A stretch of DNA of 15,026 nucleotides, taken from positions 1 through 15,026 of the forward strand of contig JACPSF010000085.1 of NCBI GenBank assembly GCA_016193385.1, written 5' to 3'. The stretch is from Deltaproteobacteria bacterium. GTDB taxonomy: Bacteria; Desulfobacterota_B; Binatia; UBA9968. The first letter of the stretch is position 1, and each line of letters starts with the position of its first letter. Shown here one piece after another: positions 7,725 through 14,562 of the stretch. Below the pieces are notes generated by a model. That model was given only the letters and a program-made list of their open reading frames with translations. It was not told the DNA's origin and searched no databases. Both the position numbers and the translations under genes were made by a program.

Positions 7725-7762
7725 ACCTTATAGATAAAAGTATCCGCCCGGGCTTTTGGCGC

Positions 7763-7791
7763 ACTTTAACAGCGGGTCTAGCTGATGTCAA
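7763..7791 (-). promoter_or_regulatory. Sigma70-like promoter for the radical SAM gene
   Basis: On the minus strand a perfect TTGACA (bases 7786-7791) is followed by a 17-nt spacer and TAAAGT (bases 7763-7768). This predicts a leader of about 30 nt before the ATG at 7724. It lies in the 111-nt divergent gap shared with ftsE, where I see no equally good promoter on the plus strand. Confidence 0.6.
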
Positions 7792-7835
7792 GCAATTTGT
7801 GTGCCGTTCTGCATCGCTTTGGCATGGCGGCTTGA

Positions 7836-8522
7836 ATGGTCCGTTTGTTTCGCGTCTCCAAGATCTACCCGCCCAATTATGCTGCCCTTGCGGATATCCA
7901 TCTGCAGATCGAGAAAGGCGAGTTTGTATTTCTTAACGGGCCCAGCGGGGCCGGTAAGACTACGCTTCTAAGGCTTCTCTTCCGCGAGGAAGAGGCGACC
8001 GAGGGCCAGATCATCGTCAACGGCAGGAACATCACCCGGCTCAACGGCGGGGCGGTGGCCAGGTTGCGCCAGGAGCTCGGCCTGGTTTTTCAGGAGTTCA
8101 AGCTCCTGCCTACCCTGACGGCGCTGGAGAACGTCGCCCTGGCCGCCGAGGTGGTGGGGACACCCAGGCGGGAGAGCCGTAAAAAAGCCTTTCACCTGCT
8201 GCGGGAGCTGGGGCTCAAGGATAAGCACGACTGCAAGCCGCCGACGCTCTCCGGAGGGGAGCAGCAGAGGGTCGCCATAGCCCGGGCTTTGGTGAACGAT
8301 CCGATTCTGGTTTTGGCCGACGAGCCGACGGGTAACCTGGATGCGGAGATGGCGGAGGAGACCATGCGGCTCTTTTTGCGCATCCACGAGCAGGGGACGA
8401 CCGTCGTGATCGCCACTCATGACACGGGGCTCCTGCAGCGGTTCAACCATCGCGTGGTCTATCTCCAGCGGGGACGCCTGGTGGGGGATTCCAAACTTGC
8501 GGACGGGGAGAGGTCTGCGTGA
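7836..8522 (+). CDS. ftsE: Cell division ATP-binding protein FtsE
   Basis: FtsE is the cytoplasmic ATPase of the FtsEX complex. It drives conformational change in FtsX to activate septal peptidoglycan hydrolases. The 228 residues match the family's usual length. Visible motifs are Walker A GPSGAGKTT (35-43), Q-loop Q86 in VFQEFKLLP, ABC signature LSGGEQQR (138-145), Walker B ILVLADEP (157-164, E163 the catalytic Glu) and the H-loop ATHD (H195). The N-terminus VRLFRVSKIYP is typical for FtsE, which supports the ATG at 7836 although only a weak GGCGG precedes it. Its stop overlaps the next start as GTGA (8519-8522), indicating translational coupling to ftsX. Confidence 0.95.
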   Translation: MVRLFRVSKIYPPNYAALADIHLQIEKGEFVFLNGPSGAGKTTLLRLLFREEEATEGQIIVNGRNITRLNGGAVARLRQELGLVFQEFKLLPTLTALENVALAAEVVGTPRRESRKKAFHLLRELGLKDKHDCKPPTLSGGEQQRVAIARALVNDPILVLADEPTGNLDAEMAEETMRLFLRIHEQGTTVVIATHDTGLLQRFNHRVVYLQRGRLVGDSKLADGERSA

Positions 8523-9368
8523 GGCTGACGCAGACTTCCTTCGTATTCCGCCGGGTTCTTAAAAGCCTGAAGGAATTGTTCTGGACCCATATTCTGACCT
8601 CCGGCACTATGGCGATGACCCTGTTCATATTCGGCGGCTTTCTTCTGATTCAGGAGAACCTGCACGGCCTGCTCAGGGGGTGGGGAAGCCAGGTTCAGGT
8701 TTTCGCTTATCTAGAAAAAGAGCTGGCCCCCGAGGAACTCGATCAGTTGCTCAAGCAGGTACGTTCTTACCCGGACGTGGAGCGCGTCCGCTACGTCTCA
8801 AAGACCGAGGCCTGGGAGAAGTTTAAGCAGACCTTGGGGGCGCAGGCGGGGGTGCTAGAGGGACTGAAAGCTGATATTTTACCGGCCTCGCTGGAGATCG
8901 CGCTCAAAGGGCCGCACCGCACTCGGGCGGCCGCGGAAGCCTTGGCGCAGCGACTGCGCGGCCTGCGGGGAGTCGGCGAGGTCGAGTATCCCGAGGAGTG
9001 GGTGGAGAAATTGGCGCTTCTCGTGCTCGGGATCCAGTGGGCGAAATGGGTGCTCGGGGGTTTTCGTTTTATTGCCACAGATCATGCAGCTGGTTGGCGC
9101 TCCCTCAGGTTTGATCAAGGCCCCGTTCGTGATCGAGGGGATGATCCAGGGTGTGGCGGGGGCTTCCGTGGCGCTGTTTGGTTTGTGGCTGATTTTTCTT
9201 TTTCTGCACGATCGGATTCCTGCCTCTTTTGGCGTGTTTGCTCCCGGCGGTGGGCTACACTTTCTCGACCTGCAGGGGAGCGTGGTTTTGGTGCTTCTCG
9301 GTTGGGCGATGGGGACGGGAGGAAGCTTGTTTTCCCTGCGGCAATTTCTCAAACGGTGGAGTGGATGA
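8519..9368 (+). pseudogene. ftsX: ftsX, frameshifted with apparent internal deletion
   Basis: FtsX is the membrane partner of FtsE, with four transmembrane segments and a periplasmic loop that contacts EnvC. The first part is normal: GTG start in GTGA overlap with ftsE, TM1 at about residues 26-46, periplasmic domain about 50-160, and the start of TM2 (VLGGFRFIAT, ending at 9079). The family should then continue through the rest of TM2 and a basic cytoplasmic segment into EIMxLVGA. Instead IMQLVGAP appears at once, in the next frame, at 9081. It is followed there by TM3 and TM4 and a stop at 9366-9368 that overlaps the envC start as ATGA. Roughly 14-20 codons plus a frame-shifting remainder seem to be missing. 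This may be a real mutation or an assembly collapse. Without repair no complete FtsX is made. Confidence 0.85.
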
Positions 9369-10522
9369 TGCGGACGTTGAAAGCGCGGTGGGTCTTGCCC
9401 GCGCTGATGATTTGCCTCTGGTCTCAGGTTCAAGGGGCCGAAGTGGAGAAGCAGCTCGAGGGGATTCAGAAGAAGATTGCCCGAGAGAGACAGGGGATCA
9501 GCAAGGTCCAGAAAAAGGAGGGATCGGTCCTCAAGGATCTTCGGAAAGTTGAGGAGGCATTGGACAAAAAGGACCGGGAGTTAAAGCAGATCAATCTTCG
9601 GTTAGAGGCGGTGGTCGGGGATCTCCAGAGAAAAGAGGAAGAGGCGCAAAAGATAACCTCATCGTTGCAAACGCGGCGCGAACTGCTCAGGACAAGGGCG
9701 AAGGCGCTTTACAAGTGGCAAAGGGGTGGGAGCCCCTTTGTGCTTCTCAATGGGGGTTTCTCCGTAGCCGAACTCATGCAGCGCAAACGCTACCTTGAGA
9801 TCACCCTGGCCTACGACCAGCAGCTCGTGGCAGCCTTGGGTCGGGAGTCGATTCAACTGGAGGCGCTCAAAGAGGAACTGGTCAAAAAGCGCGGGGAGGT
9901 GAACCGGGAGAGAGGGCGGCTGGTGGAGGTCAAAGAAGCGGTCCGCCTGCAAAGGGAGAAGAAGAAACAGGTCCTCGCCAGCTTGCGGCGCGAGAAAGAG
10001 GTGCGGGTGCGGGCACTGGAAGAGCTGGAGCAGGCAGCTCACCGCCTCCAGAAGATGATGGACGAGATCAGCCGTAAAGCCATGGCCAAGACCGGAGAGG
10101 TCCCAGGCCAGGTTGACTTTGAGACCATGAGAGGAAAGCTCGACTACCCGGTCCGGGGGGAAGTGACGGCGGCTTTCGGAAAAACCTGGCACCGGGAGTT
10201 TTCAGCGGAGCTGTTTCGCAAGGGCGTCGATATCGCGGCTTCCCTAGGAGAAGAGATCAGGGTCGTCGAGAGCGGCAAGGTGATTTTCGCTGATCGCTTT
10301 GCGGGATACGGTAAAATGATGGTCATCGACCACGGGCACAGGTATTACACCATCTATGCCCATCTCTCTGATCTCCTAAAAAACACCGGGGACCTGGTGC
10401 GCACTGGGGAGCCGATAGCCACCGTGGGGGACAGCGACTCCCTGGAAGGCGCGCGGCTGTACTTCGAGATCCGCAAAGGCGGAAAACCTTTGGACCCGCT
10501 CCCGTGGTTTAGGAAGCGGTAG
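9365..10522 (+). CDS. envC: EnvC-type murein hydrolase activator, degenerate LytM (M23-fold) domain
   Basis: The protein has 385 residues and acts in the periplasm at the septum, where EnvC-type proteins bind FtsX and activate N-acetylmuramoyl-L-alanine amidases. A signal peptide is visible (ARWVLPALMICLWSQVQG, probable cleavage near residue 24). A long charged coiled coil follows (about 25-240, broken by SPFVLLNGGFS near 123-133), then a LytM domain (about 260-385). Zn ligands of active M23 enzymes are missing: the first His is K286 in FRKGVD, and the HxH motif is LYF in ARLYFEIR. It should therefore be an activator and not an enzyme, like E. coli EnvC. The start ATG (9365, or 9368 next to it) overlaps the ftsX stop. 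Upstream ftsX codons are open in the same frame (see findings). Confidence 0.9.
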   Translation: MMRTLKARWVLPALMICLWSQVQGAEVEKQLEGIQKKIARERQGISKVQKKEGSVLKDLRKVEEALDKKDRELKQINLRLEAVVGDLQRKEEEAQKITSSLQTRRELLRTRAKALYKWQRGGSPFVLLNGGFSVAELMQRKRYLEITLAYDQQLVAALGRESIQLEALKEELVKKRGEVNRERGRLVEVKEAVRLQREKKKQVLASLRREKEVRVRALEELEQAAHRLQKMMDEISRKAMAKTGEVPGQVDFETMRGKLDYPVRGEVTAAFGKTWHREFSAELFRKGVDIAASLGEEIRVVESGKVIFADRFAGYGKMMVIDHGHRYYTIYAHLSDLLKNTGDLVRTGEPIATVGDSDSLEGARLYFEIRKGGKPLDPLPWFRKR

Positions 10523-10542
10523 CTATTTGGCGGCTTTTAAGT

Positions 10543-10548
10543 TAGAAT
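10543..10548 (+). promoter_or_regulatory. Possible -10 element upstream of ctpA
   Basis: TAGAAT (5 of 6 bases to TATAAT) sits in a short AT-rich stretch, 10535-10568, that stands out from the surrounding sequence. No convincing -35 hexamer lies 16-18 nt upstream. A weak internal promoter is possible; ctpA may equally be read from the ftsE side. Confidence 0.25.
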
Positions 10549-10584
10549 TAAATTTCAAAATCTTAATACGTGCGGAGCAATCTT

Positions 10585-11904
10585 ATGCGCTGGTTCAAAC
10601 GGAGTAGAATTGCGGTTCTTTGGTTGGTCTTGTGTCTTGGGCTGGGTTTATTTCTGACCAGCCACGTGGTGCCGGACGTCTCGGCCATACCGCGGGAGGA
10701 ATACGAGAATTTAGAGACCTTTACGAATATCCTCGCCATCGTCCGGAAAAACTACGTGGACGACGTCAATACCAAAGAGCTCTTGACCGGGGCGATCAAC
10801 GGGATGCTTCATTCGATGGATCCGCACAGCGCTTATTTGACTCCGGAGCTGTACAAAGAGCTGCAGATGGATACCCAGGGGAAATTCGGCGGGCTGGGAA
10901 TCGAAATCACCGTCAAAGATGGTATTCTAACGGTCGTCTCACCGATTGAGGATACTCCGGCATACCGGGCGGGCGTCAAACCCGGGGATCAGATCTTTAA
11001 GATCGAGGATGAGTTCACCAAGGATATGACTCTGGTGGAAGCGGTCAGGCGGCTGCGCGGTCCAAACGGATCGAAGGTGACGATCTCGATCAGGCGGGAA
11101 GGCGTCCAGGATTTCCTGACTTTTACCCTCGTGCGGGACACGATCCGAGTGCAGAGTGTCCGCAGCCGCGCGCTGGGGGAAGGCTACGGATATATCCGCC
11201 TCGCCCAGTTTCAGGAACGTGGCGACCGGGATATGCAGAAGGCCCTCGAGAAGCTGAGCTCGGATAAAGGCGGGCTGAAGGGATTGGTTCTCGACCTGCG
11301 TAACAATCCGGGCGGCCTGCTCACCCAGGCGGTGAGGGTTGCAGATCTCTTTCTCGACTCCGGCCTGATCGTTTACACAGAGGGGCGGTTGGAGAGCCAG
11401 CGACAAAAGTATTTTGCCCGGAAGGAGGGCACCTGGAACGATTTCCCCATGGTCGTTCTCGTCAATGGCGGCAGCGCGAGCGCGTCGGAAATCGTGGCGG
11501 GGGCTCTGCAGGACCATAAGCGGGCGGTGGTTCTGGGGACGAAAACCTTCGGCAAGGGCTCGGTTCAGACGATTCTTCCCTTGGACGATAATTCTGCGCT
11601 GCGCCTTACGACCGCGCGTTACTACACCCCCAAAGGGCGATCGATCCAGGCAACCGGCATTGTTCCGGACATCGTTATCGATAATGTGCCGGCACAGGAA
11701 GCCAAGGTGGAGGAGCGAAGGCGTCCGACGCTGAGAGAAGAGAACCTACCCGGCCATTTGGAAAATCAGAAGGAGCAAAAGGCCAAACCGGCGCAGCCGC
11801 AAAGCGAAGAGTCGCTCGACAATGACCCCCAACTCAAGCGCGCCCTAGAGCTGTTAAAGGGGTGGGATGTCTTCAAACAGCTGGCGCAGAGAAGGGCTGC
11901 CTGA
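10585..11904 (+). CDS. ctpA: Carboxy-terminal processing protease (S41 family, PDZ)
   Basis: The protein has 439 residues. It is a periplasmic or membrane-anchored serine protease cutting near the C-termini of substrate proteins. The order is an N-terminal hydrophobic anchor or signal (about 9-26), a helical segment, a PDZ domain (about 95-185, with FGGLGIEI and AGVKPGDQIFKI), and the S41 catalytic core. The core has NGGSASASEIVAGALQD (294-310), in which S299 is the likely nucleophile, and K324 in TKTFGKGSVQ as the general base. A polar Lys/Glu/Gln-rich tail follows (about 370-415). I chose the ATG at 10585 because GGAG (10574-10577) lies 7 nt upstream; a GTG at 10570 would add five residues but would place the GGAG inside the gene. 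It follows envC by 62 nt and ends at a strong terminator. CtpA homologues in other bacteria limit peptidoglycan hydrolase levels, which fits this neighbourhood. Confidence 0.93.
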   Translation: MRWFKRSRIAVLWLVLCLGLGLFLTSHVVPDVSAIPREEYENLETFTNILAIVRKNYVDDVNTKELLTGAINGMLHSMDPHSAYLTPELYKELQMDTQGKFGGLGIEITVKDGILTVVSPIEDTPAYRAGVKPGDQIFKIEDEFTKDMTLVEAVRRLRGPNGSKVTISIRREGVQDFLTFTLVRDTIRVQSVRSRALGEGYGYIRLAQFQERGDRDMQKALEKLSSDKGGLKGLVLDLRNNPGGLLTQAVRVADLFLDSGLIVYTEGRLESQRQKYFARKEGTWNDFPMVVLVNGGSASASEIVAGALQDHKRAVVLGTKTFGKGSVQTILPLDDNSALRLTTARYYTPKGRSIQATGIVPDIVIDNVPAQEAKVEERRRPTLREENLPGHLENQKEQKAKPAQPQSEESLDNDPQLKRALELLKGWDVFKQLAQRRAA

Positions 11905-11945
11905 TGGGGATCTTGCCCCCTCGAGAGAGATCCTAGTGTGTGTCA

Positions 11946-11979
11946 CGATTAGCCCTCCCTCTGGAGGGCTAATCGTTTT
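11946..11979 (+). terminator. Rho-independent terminator after ctpA
   Basis: There is a perfect 13-bp stem: CGATTAGCCCTCC (11946-11958), loop CTCT, GGAGGGCTAATCG (11963-11975), followed by TTTT. It separates the ftsE-ctpA operon from xseA. The T-run is short, but the stem is long and GC-rich. Confidence 0.85.
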
Positions 11980-12063
11980 GTGGGGTAGGGATTGGGCAGC
12001 TCGTTGGAGCGAGGCGGTCGAGCGCAACGCCGCAGATGGGCCTTTTTCAACGGTCTGTAGGGG

Positions 12064-13299
12064 ATGAAAGAAGCGCGACAAGAACCAGGCCTCCCTTTTT
12101 TTGCCGCTGAAGCGCAGGGCCTTCTTACCGTTAGCGAGTTGAACGAGATCGTTAAGGGTACGCTTGAGCGGGAGCTGGACGCGTTTTGGGTCGTAGGGGA
12201 AATTTCCAATTTTCGCGTTCCACCCTCCGGACACCTTTATTTCACGCTCAAGGACGACAAGAGTCAGATTGCCGCGGTCATGTTTCGACGCCGCGGATTG
12301 AGCCTTACCTTTCAGCCTGAGAGCGGCATGGAGGTGCTGTGCTTCGGCAGGGTGAGCCTCTACTCGCCGCGTGGGGACTTGCAGATCTACGTTGAAACGA
12401 TGGAGCCGCGCGGGCAGGGCGCGCTCTATGTGGCGTTCGAACAGCTTAAGAAAAGACTGGGGGAGGAAGGGCTATTCGCTCCGGAGCGGAAGCGGCCGCT
12501 CCCGTTTCTCCCTGCCTCCATCGGTATCGTCACCTCACTGCAGGGCGCGGCCCTGAGGGACATGCTGCGGATTATCAGTGATCGGTTTCCGGAGCGCAGA
12601 GTTATCGTGCGTCCGGTCAAGGTACAGGGGGAGGGGGCGGCCGAGGAGATCGCTCAGGGGATCAACGAGCTCGGGGGCTCCGGGATGGTAGAGGTTCTCA
12701 TTGTCGGGCGCGGTGGAGGATCGTTGGAAGATCTCTGGGCCTTCAACGAGGAAGGGGTGGCCCGGGCCATCTTCACGGCGCCGGTTCCGGTTATCTCGGC
12801 CGTCGGCCACGAAATAGACTTTACCATTGCCGATTTCGTCGCGGATCACCGCGCCCCAACTCCGACCGCCGCCGCGGAAATGGTGGTCCCCCGCAGAGAA
12901 GAGCTTAAGGCCCGATTGCAGATTTTGGGCACTCGGATGGAGAGGATGATCCTAACCAAAATTGCAGCCGAGAGAGAAGCCTGGGACCAAATGGTTCGCA
13001 GGCTGGTCGATCCCCGACGCCGGCTGCGGGAAAACCAGATGCTTTTGGACGAACTCTCCTTAAGTCTCTGGCGTCGATTTCGGGACCATCTCGATCGTTT
13101 GAAGAGCCGTCTCACTCATGGGGCCGGGCGGCTGGGCACGCTTAGCCCACTTGCGGTTCTGGAGAGGGGATACAGCATGACGCATAAAATGCCCGAGGCG
13201 CTGCTGGTGAAAGACAGCGGTTCGATCCAGATCGGCGATCTCCTACAGGTTACCTTCGCTCGTGGAAAGTCTTTCTGCAGGGTGGAAGACAAAGAATGA
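12064..13299 (+). CDS. xseA: Exodeoxyribonuclease VII large subunit
   Basis: XseA is the catalytic and DNA-binding subunit of exonuclease VII, which degrades single-stranded DNA in both directions into oligonucleotides, together with several XseB subunits. The protein has 411 residues, within the family range. The N-terminal OB-fold (about 20-115) starts with LLTVSELNEIVKGTLE and contains FWVVGEISNF and GHLYFTLKD. The catalytic domain contains ASIGIVTSLQGAALRDML, VGRGGGSLEDLWAFNEE (214-230), ISAVGHEIDFTIADFVADHR and APTPTAAAE, all family signatures. A C-terminal coiled coil and a GYSMT segment end it. An in-frame stop at 12058 makes the ATG at 12064 the first possible start. The 3' end overlaps the next reading frame. 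Confidence 0.95.
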   Translation: MKEARQEPGLPFFAAEAQGLLTVSELNEIVKGTLERELDAFWVVGEISNFRVPPSGHLYFTLKDDKSQIAAVMFRRRGLSLTFQPESGMEVLCFGRVSLYSPRGDLQIYVETMEPRGQGALYVAFEQLKKRLGEEGLFAPERKRPLPFLPASIGIVTSLQGAALRDMLRIISDRFPERRVIVRPVKVQGEGAAEEIAQGINELGGSGMVEVLIVGRGGGSLEDLWAFNEEGVARAIFTAPVPVISAVGHEIDFTIADFVADHRAPTPTAAAEMVVPRREELKARLQILGTRMERMILTKIAAEREAWDQMVRRLVDPRRRLRENQMLLDELSLSLWRRFRDHLDRLKSRLTHGAGRLGTLSPLAVLERGYSMTHKMPEALLVKDSGSIQIGDLLQVTFARGKSFCRVEDKE

Positions 13300-14179
13300 G
13301 ACGGGGGCGGGCAGAGTCCTCGCCCTCGCGCTTTGTCTGTTAGCCAGCCCCTCCTGGGCGGCGTCGGATTCCTGGACGGTTTCGCTCGCCCCCACGCAGG
13401 TTTTTCAGGGAGGGATCGTCAAGATCACGGTTTCGGGAGAAGACCTGGAGGAGATCGGTGGTTTTCTTCAAAACCGGAGCATCGCCTTTTTCCCCGTCCA
13501 AGCAGGGGTCTATTTCGCGCTCTTAGGTGTGGATCTCGAACAGAAGCCGGGGCCGTTGGAGATCACGGTGAGAAGCAAATCCAAGGATAAGGAGAAATGG
13601 GAGAGGCCCGTACTCTTGCGGATTAAGAAAAAAGCCTTTGCGCGAGAAGAGCTTGCCGTGCCACCATCTTTTGACCGCATCGACGAAGCTACGCGCAAAA
13701 GGATTGAAAAAGAACAGGAAACCTTGGACCGGCTGTGGGCGCGGGCAACGCCCCGGCGCCTCTGGGACGGCGGTTTCCTTCAGCCGCTCCCGGGAGGGAT
13801 CTCTTCGCCCTTCGGTCTGCGGCGACCTCGCTCTCCCCATGGGGGGGTTGACCTTAAGGCCTCCTTGGGTGCGGATGTTCGGGCCGCGAATCACGGTCGG
13901 GTGGTTCTTAGGGAGGAGTTCTTCTTTAGCGGTAAAAGTATCGTTCTGGATCACGGCGCCGGACTCTTTACGATGTATTTCCATCTATCCGATTTTGCCG
14001 TGGAACAGGAGGGATTGGTTCGTAAAGGCGATGTGATCGGCTGGGCGGGAATGAGCGGGAGGGTCACGGGTCCCCACCTCCACTGGGGGGCCAGGCTCAA
14101 CGGGGCGAGGGTAGATCCCTTTGAATTGCTAAGTGCCGGCGAGGTCAGGCCTTCAGCGGACGTCGGTGTCGGGAGGTGA
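13262..14179 (+). CDS. Secreted M23-family metallopeptidase (LytM-type peptidoglycan endopeptidase)
   Basis: The frame has 305 codons. A signal peptide (RVLALALCLLASPSWA) comes first, then a beta-rich N-terminal domain (about 38-125), a charged helical linker, and an M23 domain (about 172-288) with intact Zn and catalytic residues: H193 and D197 in PHGGVDL, H241 in MYFHL, and H272 and H274 in GPHLHWG. In contrast to the EnvC protein it should be an active endopeptidase cutting peptide crosslinks. The only conventional start in frame is GTG 13262, which overlaps xseA by 38 nt and gives an unusually long, polar n-region. A better-placed ATG at 13296 (ATGA with the xseA stop, GGTGGA upstream) is out of frame by one base; see findings. 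The gene is sandwiched between xseA and xseB. Confidence 0.88.
   Translation: MESLSAGWKTKNETGAGRVLALALCLLASPSWAASDSWTVSLAPTQVFQGGIVKITVSGEDLEEIGGFLQNRSIAFFPVQAGVYFALLGVDLEQKPGPLEITVRSKSKDKEKWERPVLLRIKKKAFAREELAVPPSFDRIDEATRKRIEKEQETLDRLWARATPRRLWDGGFLQPLPGGISSPFGLRRPRSPHGGVDLKASLGADVRAANHGRVVLREEFFFSGKSIVLDHGAGLFTMYFHLSDFAVEQEGLVRKGDVIGWAGMSGRVTGPHLHWGARLNGARVDPFELLSAGEVRPSADVGVGR
14172..14179 (+). promoter_or_regulatory. Consensus Shine-Dalgarno for xseB inside the end of the M23 gene
   Basis: GGAGGTGA is fully complementary to the 16S rRNA 3' end and lies 5 nt (from GGAGG) before ATG 14182. It includes the TGA stop of the M23 gene, so xseB translation is probably coupled. It argues for ATG 14182 over GTG 14176 as the start. 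Confidence 0.75.
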
Positions 14180-14181
14180 AG

Positions 14182-14442
14182 ATGGCGAAAAAGGATAAGA
14201 GATTCGAGGAGGCCCTCGACGAGCTTGAAAAGGTGGTGGAGCGACTTGAATCCGGCGAGCTCTCTCTCGAGGACTCTTTGGCGGCGTTTCAAGAGGGGGT
14301 GAAGCTCGTGCGATACTGCAATCAAAAACTTACGGAGGTCGAAAAGAAGATCGAATTATTGGTGAAGGACAAAGAGGGAAAGCTCCAGCTTAGGCCTCTG
14401 GAGGAAGTTAAAGAAGAAGACCTGGAAGGCACCGAAGAGTAG
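14182..14442 (+). CDS. xseB: Exodeoxyribonuclease VII small subunit
   Basis: The protein has 86 residues. XseB subunits coat the coiled-coil region of XseA and are needed for exonuclease VII function. The family signature is clear: FEEALDELEKVVERLESGELSLEDSLAAFQEGVKL, followed by YCNQKLTEVEKKIELL, i.e. two helices with the conserved LExGxLxLExSLxxFExGxxL pattern. The tail is acidic (LEEVKEEDLEGTEE). It starts 2 nt after the M23 stop, and the whole xseA-M23-xseB set looks like one transcript. Confidence 0.95.
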   Translation: MAKKDKRFEEALDELEKVVERLESGELSLEDSLAAFQEGVKLVRYCNQKLTEVEKKIELLVKDKEGKLQLRPLEEVKEEDLEGTEE

Positions 14443-14452
14443 TATAAAGTTT

Positions 14453-14562
14453 ATGCGCACCGTTCTGTCGTCGAACTGTGATAGGTAAAGATCGCCCTGC
14501 ACGAGAAGGGCCTCGCCTACGAAACCGTTTTGTGGACGAAAGAAGAGAAGGGAGGAGCGAAT
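14453..14562 (+). pseudogene. Glutathione S-transferase-like N-terminal remnant
   Basis: ATG 14453 reads MRTVLSSNCDR and then stops at 14486. In the neighbouring frame, from 14485, the sequence continues VKIALHEKGLAYETVLW. Joined, these resemble the thioredoxin-fold start of glutathione S-transferases, which commonly read SxxSPxxxKVRIALxEKGLxYE. A few residues around the usual SPY/CPF site and the rest of the protein are missing. The remnant ends at the Shine-Dalgarno of the next gene. The match is short, so a chance resemblance cannot be excluded. Confidence 0.45.

Noticed and set aside
6288..7733. A 481-codon open frame on the plus strand, antisense to the radical SAM gene
   Set aside because: It mirrors codon bias of the real minus-strand gene. 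It has no recognisable domain, while the opposite strand has a clear CxxxCxxC radical SAM core.
9055..9100. Programmed ribosomal frameshifting in ftsX
   Set aside because: A shift of one base would not restore the missing conserved residues between TM2 and LVGA, and no clear slippery heptamer with a downstream structure is seen.
10570..10584. GTG at 10570 as the ctpA start
   Set aside because: The GGAG at 10574-10577 is ideally spaced for ATG 10585 and would be inside the gene if GTG were used.
11908..11933. GGATCT...AGATCC inverted repeat just after ctpA
   Set aside because: The stem is 6 bp with a 14-nt loop and no T-run. The strong terminator immediately downstream explains transcription end better.
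14176..14181. GTG at 14176 as the xseB start
   Set aside because: It lies within the consensus GGAGGTGA ribosome-binding site that serves ATG 14182.
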